DNA of 64,000 nucleotides from Thalassomonas haliotis (GCF_028657945.1 NZ_CP059693.1:930001-994000), one strand, 5' to 3'. Shown: positions 1-8,323, numbered from the stretch's first letter. The notes: generated by a model not told the origin, from the sequence alone. Translations and numbers: made by a program.

Positions 1-507
1 AGTTAAGGTTTCACCAAGGGCATCGCTTTTGCCGAAATACTTAATGGCAATGGCTTCTGTGATCACTAAATCCATGGGTTTGGCAAAAGATGAGGTCTTG
101 TCGCCGTGGACAAAAGGCAGGTCGAACAGCTGGAAGAAGCTGCCGTCGACCATAGTGAGCTGTTCGGGAAAGCCGTCCTGGTTGTGGCGTATGGTCATAG
201 GAAACTGGATAAAGCGCACGCCGTTTTCGATTTCATTACTGGCGTAATCGCGAATTGCCGGCATCATGCTGCCGGCAGAGCGCACGGTTTCAAAGGGCTC
301 CTGGCCGGGCATGGAATAGGCGGTGTGCATGCGCACCAGGCGGTCATGATTTGTGAGCCAGGTATCAAAGCCGGTTTCCTGGCGTACGAATAATAAGATC
401 AAGATACAGCTCATTAAGCCGGTGGCGAGGCCGAAAATATTGATCACGGAAAAAATACCGTTATTGATGATATTGCGCCAGGCGGTGATCAGATAGTTAT
501 AAAACAT
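1..507 (-). CDS. MacB-like ABC transporter permease, N-terminal part (cut by window start)
   Basis: The reading frame opens at ATG 507 behind an AAGGAC ribosome site and stays open to base 1, so 169 codons are visible and the C-terminus lies outside. It begins MFYNYLITAWRNI, followed by a transmembrane helix (about residues 18-38, INNGIFSVINIFGLATGLM), then a periplasmic MacB_PCD-type segment. This is the standard start of FtsX/MacB-family permeases, which couple periplasmic substrate capture to ATP hydrolysis in tripartite efflux pumps. It is third in a minus-strand operon after the adaptor (1273-2517) and ATPase (543-1223). The substrate is unknown. Confidence 0.85.
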   Translation of the reverse strand, partial: MFYNYLITAWRNIINNGIFSVINIFGLATGLMSCILILLFVRQETGFDTWLTNHDRLVRMHTAYSMPGQEPFETVRSAGSMMPAIRDYASNEIENGVRFIQFPMTIRHNQDGFPEQLTMVDGSFFQLFDLPFVHGDKTSSFAKPMDLVITEAIAIKYFGKSDALGETLT

Positions 508-542
508 AGTGATGTCCTTGGGATTGTTTTATCGGTAACGGC

Positions 543-1223
543 TTATGCCGCACGGACATTTTCGGTGACCACGTGGCCGTCAAATAAATTGATGGTACGG
601 CGGGCATAATCGGCATGGGCCGGGCTGTGGGTCACCATAACAATTGTCGTGCCTTCGTTGTTCAGCGCCTGCAGCATTTCCATTACTTCCTGGCCGTGGG
701 CGCTGTCGAGGTTACCTGTGGGTTCATCGGCTAAAATCATCCCCTGATCTCCTACCACGGCGCGGGCAACGGCAACCCTTTGCTGCTGGCCGCCGGAGAG
801 CTGGCTCGGCATATGTTTGGCGCGGTGGCCGATGCCGACCTTGTCCATGACTTTTTCTACCCGGGCTTTACGCGCCGCTGCCGGGATCTTGTGATAGAGC
901 AAGGCCAGCTCTATGTTCTCCTGCACGCTAAGTTCATCAATTAAGTTAAAGTTTTGAAAGATAAAACCTATGTTCTTTTTGCGGATCACCGAGAGCTGGC
1001 TTTCGCTGTAACCGGCAATATTTTCCCCGGCAAAGAAGTAGTCGCCGGACGTCGGGGAGTCGAGCATGCCGATAGTATTGAGCAGGGTGGATTTTCCACA
1101 GCCGGAAGGCCCCATGATGGCGACAAACTCACCCTTGGCTATTTCGATGTTGACATTGTTTAATGCCAGGGTTTCAACGTCATCGCTGCGGTAAGTTCTT
1201 GATAAATTGTGTAGTTTTAACAT
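543..1223 (-). CDS. MacB/LolD-type ABC transporter ATP-binding protein
   Basis: This 226-residue nucleotide-binding subunit powers the neighbouring permease. It shows Walker A GPSGCGKST (about 39-47), Q-loop FIFQNFNLI, ABC signature LSGGQQQRVAVARAV and Walker [14 protein letters not shown], followed by the H-loop VMVTHSP. Length and the FQNFNL/LSGGQQQR pattern are typical of the LolD/MacB export branch. The start is ATG 1223 with AGGAAAAGAAC just upstream. It sits between the adaptor and the permease with gaps of about 50 and 35 bases, so one transcript is likely, driven by the sigma-54-type promoter at 2670-2685. Confidence 0.93.
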   Translation of the reverse strand: MLKLHNLSRTYRSDDVETLALNNVNIEIAKGEFVAIMGPSGCGKSTLLNTIGMLDSPTSGDYFFAGENIAGYSESQLSVIRKKNIGFIFQNFNLIDELSVQENIELALLYHKIPAAARKARVEKVMDKVGIGHRAKHMPSQLSGGQQQRVAVARAVVGDQGMILADEPTGNLDSAHGQEVMEMLQALNNEGTTIVMVTHSPAHADYARRTINLFDGHVVTENVRAA

Positions 1224-1272
1224 GTTCTTTTCCTATTGATGCTTTATTTGTTGCTAGGTTATTTTGATGTGT

Positions 1273-2517
1273 TTATTGCCGGCTGAGCTTAAGTCTTTGC
1301 ATTTCCAGGTAGCTGGCATAGGAGCTGGTGACCACCTGCTCGCCGATATCCAACCCTTCAATCACTTCGATAAAGCGGTTATTGCGGCGTCCGAGACGGA
1401 TATTGCGTTTAATGGCCTCGCTGCCGTCCGCTGCCAGCACGAAAATCCAGCTGCCGCCGGTGTCCTGGAAGAAAGAGCCGTTGGGCACTAAGGTGGCTTT
1501 GCTGGCATCCCCCAGGGTCAGTTTGATTTGCACGTTTTGCCCGCGGCGGATGCCTGCCGGTTGTTGCTCGGCAAAGGTAAAGTCCACTTTGAACTGGCCG
1601 TTTTGTACCTGGGGATAAATTTTCGCTATCACCAGGGCATAGTCTTTAAAGCGGGCCTGTTGGCCGATGGCGACCCGGCCTAAATAAAATTCGTCGATAA
1701 AGGCGGTGAGTTTGTAGTCATCCGGGGTATCGATTTGTCCAAGGCGCTCGCCCCGGGCAATGCTCTGTCCTACCTGGACGTTAAAACCGGAAAGCTTACC
1801 GGCAACCGGGGCTTTGACTTTCATGTTGTCCAGGTTTTGCCGGGAAATGGCCAGATTGCTTTCCAGGCGGGCGCCGGTTTCTTTTAAAAACGCCAGTTGC
1901 TCTCCCTGCATCCGGGCGTCCGACTGCTGGCTTTCTCGGGTCAATGCCAGGCGGCTCTTGTACCAGTCAAGAGTGTCAGAAGTATCATCGTATTGGGCTT
2001 GCTGTACAGCGCCGCTTTCGAGCAGGGCTTGTTCTTTTGTCTGCCGGCGGGTCAGCATTTTGATCTGATAGTTGATGTCGAGCAGGTTGCTTTTGTGCTG
2101 CAGGCGGTTTTGCTCCAGATCTAACTCTATGGTGCGGATATTGTTGAGTTGCTCGGCTACCCGGGCTTCATTGCCGAGTACGTTTAATTGCAATGAAGCA
2201 TTGGACAATTCAACGATCAATTCCCCGGCATTTAAGCGGGCGCCGTCTTCCACCAGAATGCGTTCGACCCGGCCGCCTTCTATTGCATCTAAAAATACGG
2301 TTCTGGCTGGGGTTACCTGGCCCCTGACCGGGATAAAGTCTTCGAAAATGCCTGTGGTTACCTCAGAAATAACAATACGTTGGTTATCTACTGCTAAAGT
2401 TTTTCCCGGTGAGGGCATAACAACAATATAAGCCAGGCACAGCAGTATTAACAGGCTGCCCGCGATCATGGCCCATTTTCTTAACGGGCTGGTTTTGGCC
2501 TGCACTTTTCTGTCCAT
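1273..2517 (-). CDS. MacA/HlyD-type periplasmic adaptor of a tripartite ABC efflux pump
   Basis: This is a membrane-fusion protein linking the inner-membrane ABC pump to an outer-membrane channel. From the chosen start it has about 415 residues: MDRKVQAKTS, one transmembrane helix (WAMIAGSLLILLCLAYIVV), a lipoyl half-motif near GGRVERILVEDGARLNAGE, a long coiled-coil hairpin, the second lipoyl half VKAPVAGKLSGFNVQVGQ and beta-barrel domains. The frame is open up to ATG 2664. However, that codon lies upstream of the start site predicted from the sigma-54 promoter, whereas ATG 2517 has a good AGGAAAAGG ribosome site and the family-like MDRK start. ATG 2625 or 2622 are alternatives that would add a Pro/Ala/Thr-rich tail. 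Confidence 0.85.
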   Translation of the reverse strand: MDRKVQAKTSPLRKWAMIAGSLLILLCLAYIVVMPSPGKTLAVDNQRIVISEVTTGIFEDFIPVRGQVTPARTVFLDAIEGGRVERILVEDGARLNAGELIVELSNASLQLNVLGNEARVAEQLNNIRTIELDLEQNRLQHKSNLLDINYQIKMLTRRQTKEQALLESGAVQQAQYDDTSDTLDWYKSRLALTRESQQSDARMQGEQLAFLKETGARLESNLAISRQNLDNMKVKAPVAGKLSGFNVQVGQSIARGERLGQIDTPDDYKLTAFIDEFYLGRVAIGQQARFKDYALVIAKIYPQVQNGQFKVDFTFAEQQPAGIRRGQNVQIKLTLGDASKATLVPNGSFFQDTGGSWIFVLAADGSEAIKRNIRLGRRNNRFIEVIEGLDIGEQVVTSSYASYLEMQRLKLSRQ

Positions 2518-2669
2518 GCCTTTTCCTGATAAAGAAGCAGAAGCCGGTGTGGAAATTGGCGTAGTCACTGCCACGGCTGCTTCCCCGTGCTCGGGGTTAA
2601 ATTGCTGGTTTTTCTTGGTCATCATAATAATGGCTGCTGTTATTTTTCGCTGTCTCTTAGTCATACAAT

Positions 2670-2685
2670 TACAACTTCCATGCCA
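2670..2685 (-). promoter_or_regulatory. Sigma-54 (-24/-12) promoter of the efflux operon
   Basis: Read on the minus strand the sequence is TGGCATGGAAGTTGTA. Against TGGCACG-N4-TTGCW it keeps the GG at -24 and the exact spacing, with C to T changes at one tolerated position and in the -12 GC. Transcription would start near 2659. The adjacent divergent gene encodes a sigma-54 activator, which makes the match more credible. Confidence 0.6.
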
Positions 2686-2748
2686 TGCTTTATCCTTTTG
2701 TTTTTGTTGTGTTTTTACTTTTTAGCGACAAAAGTAGTAATTTAAAAC

Positions 2749-2785
2749 TGTACGTTTATGGACACTAGGTGTACGTTATTGAACA
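2749..2785. promoter_or_regulatory. Paired upstream activator sites, TGT-N10-ACA twice at 21-bp spacing
   Basis: Two copies of an imperfect palindrome occur at 2749-2764 (TGTACGTTTATGGACA) and 2770-2785 (TGTACGTTATTGAACA). Their 21-bp period puts them on the same helix face. They lie about 65-115 bases upstream of the -24 element of the efflux promoter, the usual position for enhancer sites of sigma-54 activators. They also overlap the region just before the regulator's start, so autoregulation is possible. Confidence 0.5.
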
Positions 2786-2826
2786 CTATTACAGGGCTGG
2801 TTAAGCAAGTTAAGTGGAGAGTTTGG

Positions 2827-4272
2827 GTGAAAAAAGAAGGCAGGATCCTGATTGTTGATGATGATGAAGATATCTTAATTGCAGGAAAATTATTATTAAA
2901 GCGGCATTTCACTCATGTCAGTACCTGTAATTTACCTGAGCATATTCCCGCGTTTATTAAAGATCAGCATTTCGATGTTATTTTACTGGATATGAATTTT
3001 GGCCCGGGGGAGAGTTCGGGTGCCCAAGGTTTTTACTGGCTAAAAAAAATATTATCCATCAACCCGCAAAGTATCATTATTATGATCACCGCCCATGGTG
3101 GTGTCGATGTGGCCGTTGAAGCAATGAAATTAGGCGCCACCGACTTTATTGCCAAGCCGTGGCAAAATGAAAAGGTGATCGCTACGGTATCAACTTCCGT
3201 TTTACTGGGCAGAACCCGAAGTGAAGCACAGGAATTGCGCGAAGCCAATCAGGCGCTGGTGCAGGCAAGCAATCAGGCGGGAGGGCAAAATATTATCGGT
3301 CAGTCGGGGGTTATGCAGCAGGTAGATACATTGATTGACCGCTGCGCGCCGACCGATGCCAATGTGCTGATATTGGGTGAGAACGGTACCGGTAAAGAGC
3401 TGGCGGCACGAGAGATCCATAACCGCAGCCTGCGCAGTAACCGGATTTTTATGTCGGTAGATTTGGGGGCTATTTCTGAAACTTTATTTGAAAGCGAACT
3501 GTTCGGCCATAGAAAAGGGGCGTTTACCGGTGCAGGCCATGACAGGGTAGGGCGATTGAAAGCCGCCGATGGCGGCACTTTATTTCTTGATGAAATCGGT
3601 AATTTACCCCTGCATTTACAGGCGAAACTGCTGACGGTATTAGAACAAAGGCAAGTGACCCCCATAGGCGCCAATGAAGCGGTTGCTTTTGATGTCAGGG
3701 TGGTATCTGCCACTAATCTCGATAAGGCGATATTAAAATCGCCGGAGCAGTTTCGCCAGGATCTCCTGTTCCGTTTAAATACCGTTGAAATAAACCTGCC
3801 GCCACTGAGAGCGCGCCCGGATGATATTGAGACGATAGCGCAATATTATATTGATACCTACGGGAAAAAATATCACAAAGCCAAGCAGAAGCTGAGCCCG
3901 GCAGCATTGCAGGCGATAAAAGCTTATGCCTGGCCCGGTAATATTCGCGAACTGCGTCATGCCATTGAGCGGGCGGTGATCTTAAGTCAGGGGGAGCAGT
4001 TGCTCCCGAGTGATTTTCAGCTTGAAGCTGCTCCTGTCCCCGTAGAAAAAGTTCAAAAAAGCGAAAAGCTTGTCATACGGGATAACGCCGTCACTGAAAG
4101 TTTTTCGTCTGCGCCTCAGGACTTGCCGGAAGAATTAAATTTGGAAGTGATAGAGAAACAGACCATTTCCCAGGCGCTGAAAAAGTACCGGTATAATATC
4201 AGCCACACGGCAAAAGCTTTGGGTTTAACCCGAGCTGCTCTATATCGCAGGATGGAAAAGCATGATCTTTAA
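2827..4272 (+). CDS. Sigma-54-dependent response regulator (NtrC family)
   Basis: A three-domain activator. The receiver has VDDDED near the N-terminus, phospho-acceptor in VILLDMNFG and Lys in IAKPW. The AAA+ domain has Walker A GENGTGKE, the sigma-54 contact loop GAFTGA and Walker B GGTLFLDEIGNLPL. A Fis-type helix-turn-helix ends the protein (ISHTAKALGLTRAALYRRME). I chose GTG 2827 because GGAGA lies 7-8 bases upstream and the receiver starts at once; an in-frame ATG at 2758 would add 23 residues and overlap the enhancer-like sites. It diverges from the efflux operon it probably activates. Its last 11 bases overlap the first mini-ORF of the tandem repeat. Confidence 0.92.
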   Translation: MKKEGRILIVDDDEDILIAGKLLLKRHFTHVSTCNLPEHIPAFIKDQHFDVILLDMNFGPGESSGAQGFYWLKKILSINPQSIIIMITAHGGVDVAVEAMKLGATDFIAKPWQNEKVIATVSTSVLLGRTRSEAQELREANQALVQASNQAGGQNIIGQSGVMQQVDTLIDRCAPTDANVLILGENGTGKELAAREIHNRSLRSNRIFMSVDLGAISETLFESELFGHRKGAFTGAGHDRVGRLKAADGGTLFLDEIGNLPLHLQAKLLTVLEQRQVTPIGANEAVAFDVRVVSATNLDKAILKSPEQFRQDLLFRLNTVEINLPPLRARPDDIETIAQYYIDTYGKKYHKAKQKLSPAALQAIKAYAWPGNIRELRHAIERAVILSQGEQLLPSDFQLEAAPVPVEKVQKSEKLVIRDNAVTESFSSAPQDLPEELNLEVIEKQTISQALKKYRYNISHTAKALGLTRAALYRRMEKHDL

Positions 4273-4375
4273 ACGGAATTTGCAGTTTTCTTTTATTATC
4301 TTTTGCCTTGGCAGCCATATAACCGGGCGACGCTGGCTCTTTATAACTCAAGGGATGGAAAAACATGATCTCTAA
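4262..4375 (+). CDS. Repeat-encoded mini-ORF 1 (37 residues)
   Basis: It begins MIFKRNLQFSFIIFCLGSHI and ends with MEKHDL. It has a hydrophobic segment at residues 7-18. The start overlaps the last 11 bases of the response regulator gene (ATGATCTTTAA), with GGATGG upstream as a possible ribosome site. No family is recognised; translation is inferred only from layout. Confidence 0.4.
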   Translation: MIFKRNLQFSFIIFCLGSHITGRRWLFITQGMEKHDL

Positions 4376-4478
4376 ACGGAATTTGCAGTTTTCTTTTATT
4401 ATCTTTTGCCTTGGCAGCCATATAACCGGGCGACGCTGGCTCTTTATAACTCAAGGGATGGAAAAACATGATCTCTAA
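4365..4478 (+). CDS. Repeat-encoded mini-ORF 2 (37 residues)
   Basis: This is a near copy of mini-ORF 1, beginning MISKRNLQ, in the next frame because 103 is not a multiple of three. It overlaps the end of mini-ORF 1 by 11 bases (ATGATCTCTAA), which would allow coupled re-initiation. Confidence 0.4.
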   Translation: MISKRNLQFSFIIFCLGSHITGRRWLFITQGMEKHDL

Positions 4479-4581
4479 ACGGAATTTGCAGTTTTCTTTT
4501 ATTATCTTTTGCCTTGGCAGCCATATAACCGGGCGACGCTGGCTCTTTATAACTCAAGGGATGGAAAAACATGATCTCTAA
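4468..4581 (+). CDS. Repeat-encoded mini-ORF 3 (37 residues)
   Basis: Third copy, same peptide as mini-ORF 2 and the same 11-base overlap with its neighbours. It is preceded by CAAGGGATGGAAAAAC. Confidence 0.4.
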   Translation: MISKRNLQFSFIIFCLGSHITGRRWLFITQGMEKHDL

Positions 4582-4684
4582 ACGGAATTTGCAGTTTTCT
4601 TTTATTATCTTTTGCCTTGGCAGCCGTATAACCGGGCGACGCTGGCTCTTTATAACTCAAGGGATGGAAAAGCATGATCTTTAA
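4571..4684 (+). CDS. Repeat-encoded mini-ORF 4 (37 residues)
   Basis: Fourth copy, with one His-to-Arg change (GSRI instead of GSHI). Its stop at 4682-4684 lies inside the kinase gene, so it overlaps the kinase start by 11 bases in exactly the way the regulator overlaps mini-ORF 1. Confidence 0.4.
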   Translation: MISKRNLQFSFIIFCLGSRITGRRWLFITQGMEKHDL

Positions 4685-6053
4685 TAAGTTTCCCTTGTAT
4701 GTCCTGAGCAGAATCCTGTGCATAATGGTGACGCTGCTAGTGTTCACCCTGGCAATCACAGCGCCGGGTTACCATGCGAGCTGTGTATTGCTGGCCGCAC
4801 TGCTTATTGGCCAGATCTTTGAAATGCTTCGCTTTGTTTCCAAAACCAATACCGAGCTGGTGCGTTTTTTAGCCGCTGCCCGTAATGCTGATTTCTCCCA
4901 ACGTTTTCAATTGTCAAAACAGGGCAGTGGCTTTGATGAGTTAGGCGAAACTTTTACCGAGATTTTGGACAAGTTGCAGCTGGCACGTACCGGGCAGGAA
5001 GAACAACTGCGGCATATTAAAGCCGTGGTCGAGCATGTACCTGTGCCCCTGATCAGCATTAAAGCCAATGGGCAGTTGACCCTGTGGAACAATAGCGCCC
5101 GGCGTTTATTCGGCGCTCATGCCATTACCCGGGTGAATGATTTAATCCGGTTTGATAGTGACTTCCCGCAAATATTAACTTCGATGATCGCCGGGGAACG
5201 GCGGCTGCTTGATGTCACCATTGATGATATGGAACACAGGTTGAGCATAGTCGCCAGTGAAATTGCCACCGGCGGAGAGCGGGAAATTTTGCTGAGCATG
5301 CAAGACATTCAAAGTGAATTAGACAGCGCCCAGTTGCAGGCCTGGCAAGATCTGGTACGGGTATTGACCCATGAAATCATGAACAGCATTACCCCGGTGG
5401 CTTCGCTGGCGAAAACGGCGGTAGATTTGGCGACGGATGTTAAAGATAAGGTGCAGCCCGGTAGCTCAGATAACAGGGAAGTGCCAGCAGAAGAAATCGT
5501 CGAAGAAATTGATGATGTACTTTCGGCGGTACAAACAGTTGCCCGGCGAAGCGAAGGCCTGATGCATTTTGTTTCCAGCTACCGGAAGTTGACGCGATTA
5601 CCCGAGCCCAAGAAAAGCCATATCAAGGTATCGACCTTGTTTAGCCAGGTACAGCAGCTGGCAACTCGGGGCTGGCCGGAGAAGGGCATTGAGTTAAGTA
5701 CAAATACCAGACCTGGCGAGCTGGACTTAATGTTGGATGTTGATATGGCGGAGCAGATGCTGATCAACTTATTACAAAATGCCGAACAGGCATTGGCAGG
5801 CATCAAAAATCCGCAGGTGAGTTTGTCGGCTTTTCTAAACGCCCGTGGACATGTGGTAATTGAAGTCAGTGATAATGGCCCGGGTGTTGCCGATGACCTT
5901 GACGATAAGGTTTTTGTGCCTTTTTTTACCACCAAAAAAGAAGGCTCCGGGGTGGGGCTGGCCTTAAGTAGGCAAATCATGATAGCCCACGGCGGCCATG
6001 TCGCTATGCGCACTAATAACTGTGGTGGAGCTACTTTTAGTCTGACTTTTTGA
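4674..6053 (+). CDS. Sensor histidine kinase partner of the sigma-54 regulator
   Basis: A 459-residue NtrB/NtrY-like membrane kinase. Two adjacent transmembrane helices lie at about 8-30 and 35-52. A linker (TNTELVRFLAAARNADFSQRF) and a PAS-type domain (HVPVPLISIKANGQLTLWNN) follow. The HisKA box is VLTHEIMNSITPVASL. The ATPase core shows NLLQNAEQAL, DNGPGV and FFTTKKEGSGVGLALS. Start ATG 4674 is preceded by GGGATGG and overlaps the last repeat mini-ORF. It presumably phosphorylates the regulator at 2827-4272 in response to a membrane or envelope signal; the periplasmic part is almost absent, which fits membrane-embedded sensing. Confidence 0.9.
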   Translation: MIFNKFPLYVLSRILCIMVTLLVFTLAITAPGYHASCVLLAALLIGQIFEMLRFVSKTNTELVRFLAAARNADFSQRFQLSKQGSGFDELGETFTEILDKLQLARTGQEEQLRHIKAVVEHVPVPLISIKANGQLTLWNNSARRLFGAHAITRVNDLIRFDSDFPQILTSMIAGERRLLDVTIDDMEHRLSIVASEIATGGEREILLSMQDIQSELDSAQLQAWQDLVRVLTHEIMNSITPVASLAKTAVDLATDVKDKVQPGSSDNREVPAEEIVEEIDDVLSAVQTVARRSEGLMHFVSSYRKLTRLPEPKKSHIKVSTLFSQVQQLATRGWPEKGIELSTNTRPGELDLMLDVDMAEQMLINLLQNAEQALAGIKNPQVSLSAFLNARGHVVIEVSDNGPGVADDLDDKVFVPFFTTKKEGSGVGLALSRQIMIAHGGHVAMRTNNCGGATFSLTF

Positions 6054-6150
6054 TACCTGTGAAACGGCAAGCAGCTTCAGCGAATACTCGATAGTTTTTT
6101 TGTGACCGGGCCGGGGATTTGTTCCCGGCTCAGCCACAAAGTCTTAGCGG

Positions 6151-7059
6151 TTAATTATGGCTGCGATTAACCCTTAACCACCAGGTGAGATAGATCAGGC
6201 CTGCGGCTAACAAGAACGGAGCTAGCTCTATTTTGCTGAACAGTATCTTGAGGCTTGCCTGTTTAAAGGAGTCTCCTTGTTGCAGGTATTGCTCCAGCAA
6301 GCCCATAGGCAGGGTGAGGTAATCCAATAGCAATTGTGCAAAGAAAGCCGATGACAAACCCAAGGATTTCACTATTAAAGCCTCAACCAGTATCAGGATA
6401 ACCAGGGGTAAAAAGGCCCAAAGAAACGGTGCCTTGTTGGCAAGCATAGAAGCCAGCATCAACCAGGCATAAACCGGTAATAGCCATAAGCTATACGGCA
6501 GTAAACTTAACCACAAAGATCCCAGGCTGGTAAAGATCTCCGCGTTACCCCATAAATGCCAGAGGGATATGTCGTAACCTGCCGACATTACCACACTTGC
6601 CAGCGCGCCAAGCAATAAAAAGACTGCCAGGGTAAGGCTTGCAGCCAGCAGAAAAATAGCCGGTATCAGCAAAGCCCCGGTAACAAGTTTAACGGCAACG
6701 GTTAAGCTGTCGGTTACCGGCAGGGAGCGCCAGAAATAAACCGATAAGTCGCGGCGTTCATCAAAGAAGCAGGTAATAAAATAATAGTTTTGTATTACCA
6801 TGGCAGTTAAGACAAAGGGCATAAATAAAGCGGTTATGATGGCAAAGACAATTTTGCCGAGATCTACATGGCTTGGTACCTGTTGTGCCTGCTCAAAGGT
6901 ATCGGCGATTCTGTTGAACTGATAATCTTGCAACAGCATAAACTGTATTGCCGGGGCAACTAAAACCAGGACGGCAATAAAGGTCGGCAGGTACAGGAAG
7001 ATTTTCTTAAATTCCCACATTTCTCTTTTAAAGCAAGTTGTTACTTGTAAGGTGTTCAT
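6151..7059 (-). CDS. ABC-2 type transporter permease
   Basis: A 302-residue polytopic membrane protein with about six helices (for example FLYLPTFIAVLVLVAPAIQF near the N-terminus and LAPFLLAAGLIYLTWWL at the C-terminus). It shares one base with the upstream ATPase gene (TAATG), and the two lie in a GntR-ATPase-permease operon. This layout is that of YtrA-type systems, which respond to envelope stress or cationic peptides in other bacteria. Substrate and direction are not visible in the sequence. Confidence 0.8.
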   Translation of the reverse strand: MNTLQVTTCFKREMWEFKKIFLYLPTFIAVLVLVAPAIQFMLLQDYQFNRIADTFEQAQQVPSHVDLGKIVFAIITALFMPFVLTAMVIQNYYFITCFFDERRDLSVYFWRSLPVTDSLTVAVKLVTGALLIPAIFLLAASLTLAVFLLLGALASVVMSAGYDISLWHLWGNAEIFTSLGSLWLSLLPYSLWLLPVYAWLMLASMLANKAPFLWAFLPLVILILVEALIVKSLGLSSAFFAQLLLDYLTLPMGLLEQYLQQGDSFKQASLKILFSKIELAPFLLAAGLIYLTWWLRVNRSHN

Positions 7060-7916
7060 TAGCAGGTCTCCTTGCCCATTACGCCGACGAAAATATCTGC
7101 CAGGCTCGGGGTGCTGATATTGCCTAGCGGGGTTAAATCATCTTTGCTATTGCGCTCAAATAACATGGAAGTCAGTCCCATCAGGGGATTGGTAAACAGG
7201 GGGTTTAAGGTTTTAGCTTGCTCAAGATGCTGATCCGGCACCGCTAGTAATCGGTAGCGCTGGCGAATCTCGTCAACATCCGCCGACATCAGGATTTTTC
7301 CGCCCCGGATAAAGGCGACATCGGTAAGAATATGCTCAACTTCTTCTATCTGATGGGTGGTAACAATAATGCATTTATCTTCTTGATAGAAATCTTCCAG
7401 CAAATGACGATAAAACTGGCGCCGGGTGAGTAAGTCCAGACCCAGGGTCGGCTCATCCAGGATCAACACTTTAGCATCAATTGCCAGCACCAGGGCAAGG
7501 TGTAGCTGGGTTACCATGCCTTTAGATAAGGTTTTTATTTTTACCTTGTGCTCAATATTCGTTTTTGCCAAAAAGGTTTCGGCTTTTTCCCGGTTAAAGT
7601 TTTTATGGATACCAGTCATGTAGGTAAGTGCTTGCTCTACCTTTAACCATCTTGGTAGCACGGCAACATCGGCAATATAGGCCAGCTCGTTGAGCATTTG
7701 TCGGCGCTGTTTTTTCGGGTTATAGCCGAGTACATCCAGCTGGCCGTCGTAGTCGGTTAAACCGAGTATCGCCTGCAGGCAAGTGGTTTTACCGGCGCCG
7801 TTGGGGCCTACCAGACCTAAAATCTGTCCGGCTTGCACGGTTAAATTGATATCCGAGAGGACTTGTTTGCTTTTATAGGATTTATTTAATCCTGACAGGG
7901 AGATTAATTTAGTCAT
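7059..7916 (-). CDS. ABC transporter ATP-binding protein (YtrB/CcmA-like)
   Basis: 285 residues with Walker A GPNGAGKTT, signature LSKGMVTQLHLAL and Walker B VLILDEPTLGLD, then the H-loop VTTHQIEEVE. The C-terminal 70 residues after the core are the extra domain usual in ABC-2 export ATPases. The gene overlaps the GntR regulator upstream by 8 bases and the permease downstream by one, so the three are translationally coupled. Confidence 0.9.
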   Translation of the reverse strand: MTKLISLSGLNKSYKSKQVLSDINLTVQAGQILGLVGPNGAGKTTCLQAILGLTDYDGQLDVLGYNPKKQRRQMLNELAYIADVAVLPRWLKVEQALTYMTGIHKNFNREKAETFLAKTNIEHKVKIKTLSKGMVTQLHLALVLAIDAKVLILDEPTLGLDLLTRRQFYRHLLEDFYQEDKCIIVTTHQIEEVEHILTDVAFIRGGKILMSADVDEIRQRYRLLAVPDQHLEQAKTLNPLFTNPLMGLTSMLFERNSKDDLTPLGNISTPSLADIFVGVMGKETC

Positions 7917-8289
7917 TGTCGTGCTCCGTGTTCTGCTCTGAAGGTAAGGTTAGTAATTGCTCCGGAGATAACTTGAGGCGGCTAATTTGCTGTAAAATTT
8001 CTGGCCACTGCTGTGACAGGAAGGTTTCCCGTTCACGCTTTAACACAAACTCTAAAACGCCCTGTTTGACAAATAGTCCTTTACCTCGTTGTTTTTCAAC
8101 GATCCCTTCGTCTTGTAACATCTGATATGCCTTAGAAATAGTCAGTGGATTTACCTGGTAGTCGGCGGCAACTTTTCTTACCGACGGCAGTGCTTCACCT
8201 TCACGAATATAACCGTCAAGGATACGTGTTATCACTTGTTGATATAACTGGAGGTAGATAGGGGTATCTGCATCCCATTGTGTGGTCAT
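7909..8289 (-). CDS. GntR family (YtrA subfamily) transcriptional regulator
   Basis: About 126 residues: a winged helix DNA-binding domain (TPIYLQLYQQVITRILDGY, then LPSVRKVAADYQVNPLTIS, and KQRGKGLFV in the wing) and only a short C-terminal helical tail, the YtrA pattern with no large effector domain. I chose ATG 8289 because GAGAGG precedes it; the longer open frame to 8358 runs through the promoter and operator. Probably an autorepressor of its own operon with the ATPase and permease. Confidence 0.88.
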   Translation of the reverse strand: MTTQWDADTPIYLQLYQQVITRILDGYIREGEALPSVRKVAADYQVNPLTISKAYQMLQDEGIVEKQRGKGLFVKQGVLEFVLKRERETFLSQQWPEILQQISRLKLSPEQLLTLPSEQNTEHDND

Positions 8290-8323
8290 AGCTAGCCTCT
8301 CTAAATAAACTATAAGTTTGATG

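Larger units (their letters stand above)
4261..4672 (+). repeat. Four tandem copies of a 103-bp unit between response regulator and kinase genes
   Basis: Copies begin at 4261, 4364, 4467 and 4570, each 103 bases and nearly identical; I see differences only at CTTT/CTCT, CCATATA/CCGTATA and AAAAAC/AAAAGC. The same short sequence (GGATGGAAAAGCATGATCTT, then TAA) ends the regulator gene and begins the kinase gene, so the array is bounded by the junction sequence itself. Each unit carries a ribosome site, a start codon and a stop codon. The high identity suggests recent expansion or ongoing correction. Confidence 0.95.
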
